Shown here in pieces: positions 18,165 through 26,512 of a DNA stretch of 54,148 nt; position 1 is the stretch's first letter, and each line of letters opens with the position of its first letter. Source of the stretch: Dehalococcoidia bacterium (GTDB taxonomy: Bacteria; Chloroflexota; Dehalococcoidia; Lucifugimonadales; Australimonadaceae); contig JAKUPZ010000012.1 of the NCBI GenBank assembly GCA_022449765.1, positions 1 to 54,148 on the forward strand. Direction: 5' to 3'. The position numbers and the translations under genes were made by a program. Under the pieces are notes generated by a model. That model saw nothing but the letters and a program-made list of their open reading frames with translations. It did no database searches and was not told the origin of the DNA.

Positions 18165-19094
18165 TTAAAGCAGTCTCCTCAATTCTCGGTGCTCCCGTGT
18201 TCCAAGCAGTCCGTAAGGTCTGAAAAGCACTACCAATAGCAACAGCACAAATCCTGCGGGCTCTGCCCAGTTGCCGCCAAAGAAATATGCGGCCAATGTT
18301 TGTGCTAGCCCAAGTGCGAGCCCTCCAACTACAGCGCCGGGAAGACTACCAATACCGCCAATAATCACGCCGCCAGCAGCCGTAATTGCGAGATGGATAC
18401 CTACTATTGGAGTGATTCCTGTTTCATAAGTTTGCACTACCCCGCCTATGCCAGCCAAAGTCGACCCAAGAATGAAAACTAATAAATACACATGCGAGGC
18501 GTTAATCCCGACCGCTACTGCTAAGTCCGGGTTGCTTGCTACAGCTCTGATCATTCTGCCCCATTGGGTGTATTTGAAAAACAACGTGACCGCAACTACT
18601 AAAAGTGCTACAAGCCAAATTGTATTTATCGTATGCCATGTGAAATACAAATCAAGGCCAAGTGCCTCATTTTGGATATTCACTGTTGGAAGTGGACCAC
18701 CAGGCCGTGCCATTCGGTGGGTGGTCTTTGCCACAGTAATTAGCATGCCTTCTACGAAAAATAACGCCGCAAGGGATCCAAGGAACGAAACAAGAAATCC
18801 AGCTCCTTTTTTGCGGAATTGCCGGTAAATAAACAATTCCATAACGATGCCTGATACGCCGGCTAATACGATACCAATTGCAGCAGAAACCCATATATTA
18901 AAACCTGGGGAATACCCGAATATTTCTCCTTTAGTGAACCAATACGTAGAGTAGCCAGCGACTAGGAAGGCTGCTCCATGCAAGACATGGAAAATCCGGA
19001 CCGTGTTGTAGATGACTGCAAATCCCAGAGAAAGCAGAGCGTATAAGGAGCCGAGAGCTAATGCGTTTATAGCGATTTGAATAAAGGTGTCCAA
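18165..19094 (-). CDS. livH: Branched-chain amino-acid-type ABC transporter permease, LivH
   Basis: A 309-residue inner-membrane permease with about eight helices. It contains the LivH patterns G-S-L-Y-A-L-L-S-L-G-F-A-V-I-Y, A-L-A-V-A-V-G-I-N-type E-A-A loop (written here A-V-A-V-G-I-N) and G-G-I-G-S-L-P-G-A-V-V-G-G. Translation most likely starts at TTG 19094. There is no clear ribosome site before it. Instead a 14-bp imperfect tandem duplication (19083-19110) repeats the start region out of frame. A hairpin lies between it and the binding-protein gene, so the permease may be made in smaller amounts. Confidence 0.9.
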   Translation of the reverse strand: MDTFIQIAINALALGSLYALLSLGFAVIYNTVRIFHVLHGAAFLVAGYSTYWFTKGEIFGYSPGFNIWVSAAIGIVLAGVSGIVMELFIYRQFRKKGAGFLVSFLGSLAALFFVEGMLITVAKTTHRMARPGGPLPTVNIQNEALGLDLYFTWHTINTIWLVALLVVAVTLFFKYTQWGRMIRAVASNPDLAVAVGINASHVYLLVFILGSTLAGIGGVVQTYETGITPIVGIHLAITAAGGVIIGGIGSLPGAVVGGLALGLAQTLAAYFFGGNWAEPAGFVLLLLVVLFRPYGLLGTREHRELRRLL

Positions 19095-19110
19095 TTAAAG
19101 GCGTCCAATT
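19083..19110. repeat. 14-bp imperfect tandem duplication at the livH start
   Basis: The sequence AAAGGTGTCCAATT (19083-19096) is followed directly by AAAGGCGTCCAATT (19097-19110), with one mismatch. The livH TTG start lies in the first copy. The equivalent TTG in the second copy is 14 nt away and so out of frame. This looks like a recent slippage duplication in the leader. Confidence 0.85.
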
Positions 19111-19128
19111 CAATATTTGTAGGTAACT

Positions 19129-19158
19129 AGTAGGGGGTCAGAAATATGACCCCCTACT
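19129..19158 (-). promoter_or_regulatory. Intra-operon hairpin between binding-protein gene and livH
   Basis: A perfect 12-bp stem (19129-19140 with 19147-19158) contains a run of five G:C pairs and a 6-nt loop. On the minus strand it follows the binding-protein stop (19171) and precedes livH. There is no strong uridine tail. The expected role is transcript stabilisation or partial attenuation so that binding protein exceeds permease. Confidence 0.65.
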
Positions 19159-19170
19159 AAAAGTAACTAG

Positions 19171-20397
19171 TTAATAAGGCTCGATTTGTGAAACGATCTT
19201 CACAAATTTACCATCCTGAACCTGTCCTATCGAAACCGGGGCCCAGGCATCACCATCGGAAGTGTAATCCCATCGTCCTGATACACCGTGTACTGACTTG
19301 ACCTTGGCCAAATGATCGCGGATATCAGCAGCACTTGAAACATCAGCGCCAGATTTCACAGCTTCAGCAATGAATAAAGTGCCGTCGTAGAAAGATGCAG
19401 CATAAGTATCAGGAGTGTCTCCACCCTGTGCCTTCGAGTAGCAGTCTACGAACCGTTGAGTCCGAGGGTCAGCGCCGGCCTCATAGGCAGGTGCTGAGTA
19501 AATAATACCGTTGGCGTTATCACCAGCAATACGGATCAAATCAACGTTACCCTCTGCTCCACCACCCGATAATCGGTAGTCAGGCTTGACGCCCTGTTGG
19601 GCCATGGCATTGAAAATTAAGCCAAGTTCCTGGCCCAAAGCCATCGTTTGTACAATTTTTGGCTCTAGTTTCTTGATCTTAGTAATGGGGGTGTCAAATT
19701 TAGTGTCACCCTTTTGGTAGTTCTCTACTGCAACAGTAAAGCCCATTTCCGCGGCCAGTTCCTTCAGTCGGTCAATCTGCAGGTCGAGGGAGTCATTTCC
19801 TTCTTCCTTGAAGACTGCCCATGTCTCACCTTTCAGGTCTTCTTTTGCTTCCTCGGTAATGTAACGAACCAAAGCATCAGCGTTCCAGGTGGTGTTCAAA
19901 GCATTACGGAACACCCAGTCGCTACCTTTAGCAAACTTAGGGTTCTGTATACCTGAGCTAACCAGCACAACCTCCAGCTCTTCAGCTACAGGTTTTTGTG
20001 CTAATCCGATGCCTGTGAAGATAGTCATGATCACAGGAGCACCATCAAGTGAAGCCAATTTCCTTAACCCTGTTACACCCTCAGCCTGGTCAGCTTTGGA
20101 GTCCTCGGGTAATAATTCCATTGTCACGTTCCCAAGCTCTCCAGAGTCGTGCAACTCATCTATTGCACACTGCATGCCTGAAGCTAGGCGTCCCCATTGG
20201 GCGTATGTGCCTGACATTGGGACAGTAAAACCTACCTTTAGGACCTGTGGTTCAGGTGCTGGTGCAGCAGCAGGAGCCGCAGCCGCAGGGGCTGGCGTAG
20301 GTGTAGGGTCGTCCCCTCCACACGCAACTACTGTCATAAGTGCAGCTACAGCTGCAAAAGCTAACAAACCATATCGAATACTTTTAATCCCCTGCAT
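19171..20397 (-). CDS. Branched-chain amino-acid-type ABC transporter substrate-binding lipoprotein
   Basis: A 408-residue lipoprotein. The signal peptide ends in V-V-A-C with Cys at residue 26, followed by an Ala/Pro/Thr linker to about residue 50. The mature domain begins L-K-V-G-F-T-V-P-M-S-G-T-Y-A-Q-W-G, typical of the LivJ/AmiC periplasmic-binding fold (type I). The ATG at 20397 has a strong AGGAGG site 5 nt before it. Its gene lies between hyuA and livH. The ligand is not certain. Members bind amino acids, amides, urea or aromatic acids, and the hyuA/hyuB context favours a small cyclic or linear amide (inference). There are 79 nt between it and hyuA with no further gene. Confidence 0.92.
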   Translation of the reverse strand: MQGIKSIRYGLLAFAAVAALMTVVACGGDDPTPTPAPAAAAPAAAPAPEPQVLKVGFTVPMSGTYAQWGRLASGMQCAIDELHDSGELGNVTMELLPEDSKADQAEGVTGLRKLASLDGAPVIMTIFTGIGLAQKPVAEELEVVLVSSGIQNPKFAKGSDWVFRNALNTTWNADALVRYITEEAKEDLKGETWAVFKEEGNDSLDLQIDRLKELAAEMGFTVAVENYQKGDTKFDTPITKIKKLEPKIVQTMALGQELGLIFNAMAQQGVKPDYRLSGGGAEGNVDLIRIAGDNANGIIYSAPAYEAGADPRTQRFVDCYSKAQGGDTPDTYAASFYDGTLFIAEAVKSGADVSSAADIRDHLAKVKSVHGVSGRWDYTSDGDAWAPVSIGQVQDGKFVKIVSQIEPY

Positions 20398-20476
20398 TTT
20401 TTCCTCCTATTGCATGGGTACTTGCAACGCGAAATCTCTATCAGTTACCAAATCTAATGTCAAGAAAAACTTGAGA

Positions 20477-22522
20477 TTAAGGAGTGATAATTAAATTGCT
20501 ATAGTCATCCACGATAGCGTTCTGTCCAGGATGAAGGACTGTAGTGCTATCTAATTGATCAATGATCGCTGGTCCATTAATTTCATGCCCAGGGCATAAA
20601 AGCGTTCTATCGTAGACTGGAGTTGAAACTAACCCTGATTTCCTATCAAAAAACACTTCTCTATCAGCGACTTTTGCTGAGTCAATTGAGCCAAGGTTCC
20701 TATCATCTTTTCGCATGGAGAATTTGGGCACTTTCACCGTGGAACGAACCCTGTAATTCACTGCCTCTACTGGTTCACCTTTTGCGCTATGCCCAAACAA
20801 TTGCTCGTGGGCTACATCGAAACGATCTCGCAGATCACTCATGCTCGCTTTAGTGACTTTCGGATCGTCACCTACGGAAACATTAAGCTCATAGCCCTGA
20901 CCTTGGTATCGCAAATCTATGGAAAACGAACAGCTAATGAGTTCACTTTCAAATCCATCTGAAATGAACTCATTCCTCGCTTGGTCCTCTAATTCACTAA
21001 AAACAGAAGCCAAATCAGCAGGCTCCAATGAATCTAATGGGCGTAATCGCGATCGAACGAAATCTCTTCGCGGGTCGGCCATAACTAAACCTAACGCAGA
21101 GCTAACACCTGGCATAGGAGGCACGACGACTTTATGCATACCTAAATCAGCAGCAAGCCTTGCAGCATGGACTGGTCCTGCTCCGCCAAATGCAACTAAG
21201 ACAAAGTTACGTAAATCGTAGCCGCGTTCAGTTGATACCTCGCGTATACCTTCTTCCATTTTCGCGTTGATGATCCTGATGATTCCCTCTGCAGTGCTCA
21301 TGGGATCAATGCCAAGTTGCGCACCCATTTCTGCAATCGCGTCATAAGCCTTTTGCTTATTAGTTTTGACTTTACCTCCAAGGAGATATTCTGGGTGCAG
21401 ATATCCAAGTACTACGTTGGCATCTGTTACTGTCGGCTGCGTACCGCCTTTGTCATAGGCCACAGGGCCTGGTGCAGCACCTGCGCTGTGAGGTCCGACC
21501 TGGAGAGCGCCCCCACCATCTATCCAGGCAATTGTTCCACCTCCTGCACCTATCGTATTTATCATCAGCATTGGTGTTGCAATTTCCCAGTCACCGACTA
21601 GTACTGAAGTTTGCTCTAAGACCTGCCCTCCTTCACCAAGGGCAATATCACTGCTGGTACCTCCCACGTCGAAGGAGACCATATTAGGGAACCCTGCAGA
21701 GTTAGCAATTTGCATACCTGCTTCCGATCCAGCACAAGGGCCAGACAGCAGTGTCGTAATTGGAACAACGCTTGTAATTTTCGCTACTCCGCCATTTGAT
21801 TGCATGATGTAGAGCTGCTCAGTTGAAACACCTAAGTCACGTAACCTTTGAGCTAATTTATTCAGATAGTCGGTCATTGCAGGAGCAAGCCGTGCATTTG
21901 CAACTGTCGTGCTTAGTCTTGGGAATTCTCTAATTTGAGGAAGAATCTCAGAAGAAAGGGACACAGATCCGTCTGGGAACTCTTCTTGAAGCATTTTGGA
22001 TAGCGCCTGTTCATGCGTGCTATTTAAAAATGAAAAAAGAAGTACTACAGCAATCGACTCTGCACCTTTCTTTTTTAAACGGATAATTGCATCTCTTGCT
22101 TGAGCTATGTCTAAAGGGATTTTCACATTACCTTCAAAATCAACTCGCTCGACCACTTCTTCTCGTAACCATGGCTCCACAGGTGGATTTTTCTCCACAT
22201 ATATGTCAGATAGATCACTCCCAAATCTTGGGATTTGCCAAACATCATTAACCCCGCTGAACCCGTCGGTTATTAGAAGTCCAACACGTGCACCTTTATC
22301 CTGGACCAAAATGTTTGTACCTACTGTCGTGCCGTGCGTGAAGGAAGCAACGTCTGTTGCATTCAATCCTCCTGCCAGTAATTCTGCTAATCCGTCAATA
22401 ATTGCCTGGCCAGGGTCATGTGGAGTAGAAGGAGTTTTGAGGACCTCTACTTCACCTGAGACATGGTCTAGTACGACCATGTCTGTAAATGTACCGCCAG
22501 TATCTACTGCAACCGTTTTCAT
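20477..22522 (-). CDS. Hydantoinase A/oxoprolinase family protein (HyuA-like ATPase subunit)
   Basis: A 681-residue ATP-dependent subunit with the actin-like fold. The N-terminal phosphate loop is V-D-T-G-G-T-F-T-D at residues 6-14. Later blocks are S-G-P-C-A-G-S-E-A-G, V-G-G-T-S-S-D-I-A, and V-A-F-G-G-A-G-P-V-H-A. In characterised relatives HyuA phosphorylates the substrate and HyuB completes ring opening or carboxylation. The start is placed at ATG 22522, because this gives the canonical N-terminus and the predicted -10 box (22553-22558) would otherwise lie inside the gene. It is the only HyuA in the window but has four HyuB partners. It heads the minus-strand block. Confidence 0.92.
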   Translation of the reverse strand: MKTVAVDTGGTFTDMVVLDHVSGEVEVLKTPSTPHDPGQAIIDGLAELLAGGLNATDVASFTHGTTVGTNILVQDKGARVGLLITDGFSGVNDVWQIPRFGSDLSDIYVEKNPPVEPWLREEVVERVDFEGNVKIPLDIAQARDAIIRLKKKGAESIAVVLLFSFLNSTHEQALSKMLQEEFPDGSVSLSSEILPQIREFPRLSTTVANARLAPAMTDYLNKLAQRLRDLGVSTEQLYIMQSNGGVAKITSVVPITTLLSGPCAGSEAGMQIANSAGFPNMVSFDVGGTSSDIALGEGGQVLEQTSVLVGDWEIATPMLMINTIGAGGGTIAWIDGGGALQVGPHSAGAAPGPVAYDKGGTQPTVTDANVVLGYLHPEYLLGGKVKTNKQKAYDAIAEMGAQLGIDPMSTAEGIIRIINAKMEEGIREVSTERGYDLRNFVLVAFGGAGPVHAARLAADLGMHKVVVPPMPGVSSALGLVMADPRRDFVRSRLRPLDSLEPADLASVFSELEDQARNEFISDGFESELISCSFSIDLRYQGQGYELNVSVGDDPKVTKASMSDLRDRFDVAHEQLFGHSAKGEPVEAVNYRVRSTVKVPKFSMRKDDRNLGSIDSAKVADREVFFDRKSGLVSTPVYDRTLLCPGHEINGPAIIDQLDSTTVLHPGQNAIVDDYSNLIITP

Positions 22523-22552
22523 AAGCTCAATGCCTCTAGTGGACTCGGCGGC

Positions 22553-22581
22553 ACTATACCTTGAGTCGATAATGATGGAAA
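22553..22581 (-). promoter_or_regulatory. Predicted promoter of the hyuA-liv-hyuB block
   Basis: On the minus strand TTTCCA (22576-22581) and TATAGT (22553-22558) are separated by 17 nt. The start of transcription would be near 22546, giving a leader of about 24 nt to the ATG at 22522. The -35 box is weak, which could allow activator control from the shared divergent region. Confidence 0.4.
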
Positions 22582-22602
22582 GGTCTATAAATTTTTTTGA
22601 GT

Positions 22603-22631
22603 TTGACATGAATGCCAGTCGGGAATAATTT
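22603..22631 (+). promoter_or_regulatory. Predicted sigma-70-type promoter of the hyuB4 operon
   Basis: TTGACA (22603-22608) and TAATTT (22626-22631) are 17 nt apart. Initiation near 22638 leaves about 22 nt before the TTG start at 22660. That leader is too short for the ATG at 22612 (inside the promoter) and almost too short for 22648, which supports the TTG start. Confidence 0.6.
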
Positions 22632-22659
22632 TAGGCGCACATGTTTGATGAGGAAAAAA

Positions 22660-24360
22660 TTGGCAACTAATGTAATTGATCAAGAAATAGTACGAGCCAG
22701 ACTTGATGGCATAGTACGCGAAATGCAGGCTGCGGTGCTTCGGACAGGCTATTCAACAATTATTCGAGAATCGCATGATTTCTCTGCTGGAATAACTGAC
22801 CATGAAGGCAATGTAGTAGGACAGCACTCTCCTTTGCCCACACATTTGGGCGCATACCCTGACTGTGTTAAAGGAGTACTCACCTACTACTCCCTGGATC
22901 AAATGAAAGAAGGAGATTGTTTTCTGACTAATCATCCTTATTTTTCAGGGTGCCCGCATCCCAATGACATGGTAGTTGTGATGCCGGTGTTCGCTGATAA
23001 TGAGGTCATAGCATTCTGCGCAAGCATGGGCCATAAAGTCGATATTGGCGGTCAATCACCTGGCTCTCGAAATGCTGGCGCCCGTGATCTTTTTGGAGAA
23101 GGCCTTTCCATCTTGCCCGTCAAATTCATGGATCAGCGCGTATTATTACCTGAAGTGGTCCAATTCCTTAAGTCCAACACACGAACACCTGAATTGGTTT
23201 TAGGTGACCTTGAGGCGCAGGCCGGTGCTCTTTGGAGTATAGGAATAAAGCGACTGGCGGACGTGGTCCGTACCTATGGTAAAGACGCGGTCCTTGATTC
23301 TTTCAAAGGATTGGGTGATCGAACTGAATCACGAGCGCGCCAGGTAATATCAACTTGGTTAGATGGTAGCGCGGAGGCTGAAGCGTTCATCGATGACATA
23401 GCTCGCCCTGGTGAGACCATCCGATTACATGTCAAAGCGATAAAAAAAGGTGACCAGTTAACCTTAGATTTTAGTGGATCAGGAGAGCAATCAGCTGGCC
23501 CTGTCAATGCAAGGCCGCCTTTTGTCAGAGGAATGGTTCATTACGCTGCGATCGCAATGATGGATTCTTCAATTCCCAACAATTATGGACTAGGGCGTGC
23601 TATAGAATCCAAATTTAAGGACGGCACTGTAATATGTCCAACTTTTCCGGCCCCTGTGGGGTTTTATTCAATGACTATGCCTGTAGTCGAAGACATTATT
23701 TTTGAGGCTCTTAGCAAAATTTCCGGGAAACCAGAAGTTGCACATAACAGTGTTTCAGGAATGCTTGTACTTGGAGCGACCGGTGCAGAAGCAAAGCGAT
23801 ATGTTCAGTACGAAATCATTGTTTCAGGAAACGGCGCGTATAACGGTGGAGATGGCTATACCGGAACTGGTCATTCATGGACAGGCGGTGCGAAATATAC
23901 AGGAGTGGAGATAATTGAATCTGAATTTCCAGTGGAGATGCAGCAATTCAACTTAGTCGTAGATTCAGGCGGTCCAGGCAAGTATAGAGGCGGACTAGCG
24001 CTTAGGCGCGAATACCGTGTCAAAACTAATGCCCAGTACTCTGGAGGAACACCAAGAACTCTTGTTCCTGCACATGGCGTTCTCGGCGGAGGCAATGGTA
24101 AGGCAGGTAAAGTACGGTTAAACCCTGGTACCGACAACGAGCGTTTATTTGAAGGCCTTGTATCTAACGTTGCCCTCTCCGCGGGCGATGTAGTATGCAT
24201 GGAGACAGCGTCAGCTGGCGGATCTGGAAGTCCAGAAGATAGAGACCAAGCGAAAATTGTTTCAGATCTACGTAATGGATACATAACTGCTATAACCGCT
24301 GAGCAGGTTTATGGCTTAAGTAAGTCGGATATAGATGCAGCTTTAGCGATTCCTGATTAG
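22660..24360 (+). CDS. Hydantoinase B/oxoprolinase family protein (HyuB-like, copy 4)
   Basis: A 566-residue fourth HyuB, divergent from hyuA. The N-terminus A-T-N-V-I-D-Q-E-I-V-R-A-R aligns with the starts of copies 1 to 3, so translation begins at TTG 22660 with GATGAGG about 6 nt before it. It keeps E-S-H-D-F-S-A-G-I-T-D, H-P-Y-F-S-G-C-P-H-P-N-D and M-G-H-K-V-D-I-G-G-Q-S-P-G-S. It lies in a different operon from the other three copies, followed after 7 nt by an NAD-dependent epimerase. The split arrangement means the four HyuB proteins could be expressed from both sides of one regulatory region. Confidence 0.9.
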   Translation: MATNVIDQEIVRARLDGIVREMQAAVLRTGYSTIIRESHDFSAGITDHEGNVVGQHSPLPTHLGAYPDCVKGVLTYYSLDQMKEGDCFLTNHPYFSGCPHPNDMVVVMPVFADNEVIAFCASMGHKVDIGGQSPGSRNAGARDLFGEGLSILPVKFMDQRVLLPEVVQFLKSNTRTPELVLGDLEAQAGALWSIGIKRLADVVRTYGKDAVLDSFKGLGDRTESRARQVISTWLDGSAEAEAFIDDIARPGETIRLHVKAIKKGDQLTLDFSGSGEQSAGPVNARPPFVRGMVHYAAIAMMDSSIPNNYGLGRAIESKFKDGTVICPTFPAPVGFYSMTMPVVEDIIFEALSKISGKPEVAHNSVSGMLVLGATGAEAKRYVQYEIIVSGNGAYNGGDGYTGTGHSWTGGAKYTGVEIIESEFPVEMQQFNLVVDSGGPGKYRGGLALRREYRVKTNAQYSGGTPRTLVPAHGVLGGGNGKAGKVRLNPGTDNERLFEGLVSNVALSAGDVVCMETASAGGSGSPEDRDQAKIVSDLRNGYITAITAEQVYGLSKSDIDAALAIPD

Positions 24361-24367
24361 GAGCAAT

Positions 24368-25360
24368 ATGAAAATACTTGTTACTGGAGGGCTAGGAGTA
24401 AATGGATGCTGGGTAACAAGAGATTTGCTTGCAATGGGTCATGAACCTGTCGTATTTGACGCACGTCCTGATTTCACTCTACTTCGCGATATCAGCAGCT
24501 CATTTCATTTTATCCAAGGGGACATTACATCTCTTGAAGAGCTTGAAATAGCATGCAAAGAAAACAAGATAGACAGAATTTGCCATTTAGCGGCTATATA
24601 CCCCGAAGCTGCTGACTCTAACCCTTTGGCTGGTTTCGAAATTAATGCGAAATCTACCGTAAATGTATTAGAAGCAGCACGGAGATCTGGCTGTGATCGG
24701 GTAATTTTCACCAGCTCTATTGGTGCACTTTCACCTATGACGGAACCGCATTTAGAGCCCGAGATGAAACCAGTGGATGAGTCCTTTGCTGCCTATCCGA
24801 CTAGCAGTGTCTACGGAGCTACAAAAGTTGCAGGGGAATTAATGGGGATCCAGTACAAACGCTTATTCGATTTGGATTTCGCTGCGCTTCGCTTTGCCGC
24901 GATTTACGGTATAGGGAAAGGCGTTGCTCGACACGGCTCTCATAACGTAATTTGGAATACTCTCATTGAAAATGCAATTGCCGGACGTAAAACAGTGATA
25001 CCTCAAGGAGGAGATCAAAGGCTGGATTTCACTTATTCAAGGGATGTGGCGAGAAGCGTAATTTTAGCCTGTTTAGCTGACACGTTCCATGGCCATATTT
25101 TTCATATTGGTAGTGGCAAAGAATATACAATGAACGATTTTGTTAAAGGCCTTAAATCCGCTATTCCTAGCGCAGAAATAGAAGTCGGTCCCGGCCTTGA
25201 TCCAAGAGGGTTTGGACCTTCCAGCTATTTCCGCATGGATACGCACCGTGCGTATGAGCAATTTGGATATGAGGCAATTTACGATCCTGAATCCGCAGTA
25301 AAAGATTGGCTGGAATGGTTTGAACGCCTGGAGTTACCACTAAATCAGAGGGAGGAATGA
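24368..25360 (+). CDS. NAD-dependent epimerase/dehydratase family protein (extended SDR)
   Basis: A 330-residue Rossmann-fold enzyme. The cofactor loop is V-T-G-G-L-G-V-N-G at the N-terminus. Ser-Ser-I-G-A and the Y-G-A-T-K catalytic pair follow near residues 115 and 155. Family members act on nucleotide sugars or on hydroxy acids and aldehydes, often as dehydrogenases or reductases. The context (hyuB, an MDR enzyme, amidohydrolases) points to catabolism and not to cell-wall sugar synthesis. ATG 24368 follows AGGAGC, 7 nt after the hyuB4 stop. The substrate is unknown. Confidence 0.88.
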   Translation: MKILVTGGLGVNGCWVTRDLLAMGHEPVVFDARPDFTLLRDISSSFHFIQGDITSLEELEIACKENKIDRICHLAAIYPEAADSNPLAGFEINAKSTVNVLEAARRSGCDRVIFTSSIGALSPMTEPHLEPEMKPVDESFAAYPTSSVYGATKVAGELMGIQYKRLFDLDFAALRFAAIYGIGKGVARHGSHNVIWNTLIENAIAGRKTVIPQGGDQRLDFTYSRDVARSVILACLADTFHGHIFHIGSGKEYTMNDFVKGLKSAIPSAEIEVGPGLDPRGFGPSSYFRMDTHRAYEQFGYEAIYDPESAVKDWLEWFERLELPLNQREE

Positions 25361-25362
25361 TT

Positions 25363-26460
25363 ATGGATAAGTGTATGGCAGCTGTGTTTACAGGGGCAGG
25401 AAGACCACTTGAGATACAAGAATTTCCAATATTACCAATAGAAAGAGGTGGGGCACTTGTACAAATGCAGATGGCTGCGATTTGTGGAACGGATGTCCAT
25501 GCGTCGCACTTGGATACAACTCCAGCTCCAACAATTTTCGGCCATGAAAACATAGGTATTTTAGCTGAAATTTCTCCTGAAATAAAAACTGATGTGCTAG
25601 GGCAGGATTTGAAAATAGGTGACCGTGTTATTTTTCGAGACGCACCATGTGGTCGTTGCTTCCAATGTTCTATGGGCGAGTCCTGCCAGCATTCGAAATC
25701 CTACGGTATGCTCAAATCTACCGAAGCTCCGCATTTACGTGGAGGATTCGGTCAATATTTACAGCTAGCAGCGACTCCATGGCTCTTAAGAGTTCCTGAT
25801 GATTTAAGTAATGAACGCGCTTTGCTCAGTGTCATTGGCAACCATACGTGCCTTAATGGTATTGAGCGTATTGGCGGAATCAACTCTGCAGATACAGTTG
25901 TTGTTCAGGGCTCAGGCCCAATTGGCCTTGGTGCTTTAAATCAATCATTGATAGGAGGAGCGGCGAACGTGATTGTAATTGGGGCTCCAGAGTCCAGATT
26001 AGAGCTTTCAACTAGGCTAGGTGCAACGCAAACGGTGAGCCTATCTGAATATCCTACTCCTGAAAGTCGTGTAGAGCGTATAAAAGAACTGACACAAGGA
26101 AGAGGCGCTGATCTTGTAATCGAAGCGTCGGGGGGCCTTACTGCTTTTCAAGAAGGACTGGAGATGGTGCGCTTTGGAGGGCGTTATTTAGTTATTGGCC
26201 AATGGACAGACTATGGATTACTATCTGCAAATCCTGCATTATTAACTAGAAAGGTTATTAGAGTGCAAGGAGTCTTTTCTGCTGGACCTCGGCATATCAT
26301 TAGGTCAATGCAGTCTATGAGATCGATAGTAAATCGTCCGGTGGAAGAGTTAATTACGCATCGTTACGAATTAAAAGGTGTAAATGAAGGCTTTGAAGCG
26401 CATGAAAAATTAGAAGCGATGGTTGCAGTGATTCTACCAAACGGAGAGCCTGCTAATTAA
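25363..26460 (+). CDS. Zinc-dependent alcohol dehydrogenase (MDR family)
   Basis: A 365-residue medium-chain dehydrogenase. Catalytic zinc ligands appear as Cys41 in C-G-T-D-V-H and His61-Glu62 in F-G-H-E-N. A structural zinc site is C-G-R-C-F-Q-C followed by another Cys. The nucleotide fold shows G-S-G-P-I-G-L-G. The start at ATG 25363 is favoured because GGAGG lies 7 nt before it. ATG 25357 sits right against that site, overlapping the epimerase stop. Related enzymes oxidise secondary alcohols or polyols. Here it may oxidise an intermediate of the same route as the epimerase (inference). Confidence 0.9.
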   Translation: MDKCMAAVFTGAGRPLEIQEFPILPIERGGALVQMQMAAICGTDVHASHLDTTPAPTIFGHENIGILAEISPEIKTDVLGQDLKIGDRVIFRDAPCGRCFQCSMGESCQHSKSYGMLKSTEAPHLRGGFGQYLQLAATPWLLRVPDDLSNERALLSVIGNHTCLNGIERIGGINSADTVVVQGSGPIGLGALNQSLIGGAANVIVIGAPESRLELSTRLGATQTVSLSEYPTPESRVERIKELTQGRGADLVIEASGGLTAFQEGLEMVRFGGRYLVIGQWTDYGLLSANPALLTRKVIRVQGVFSAGPRHIIRSMQSMRSIVNRPVEELITHRYELKGVNEGFEAHEKLEAMVAVILPNGEPAN

Positions 26461-26512
26461 ATCAGCATAGAAACACAAATCCATGGAGCCACGCTCATAT
26501 ACGGGAGGAAGC

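Noticed and set aside
22612-22659. Upstream ATG starts for hyuB4 (22612, 22648)
   Set aside because: The first lies between the promoter boxes, and the second has almost no leader. Alignment with the other three copies supports TTG 22660.
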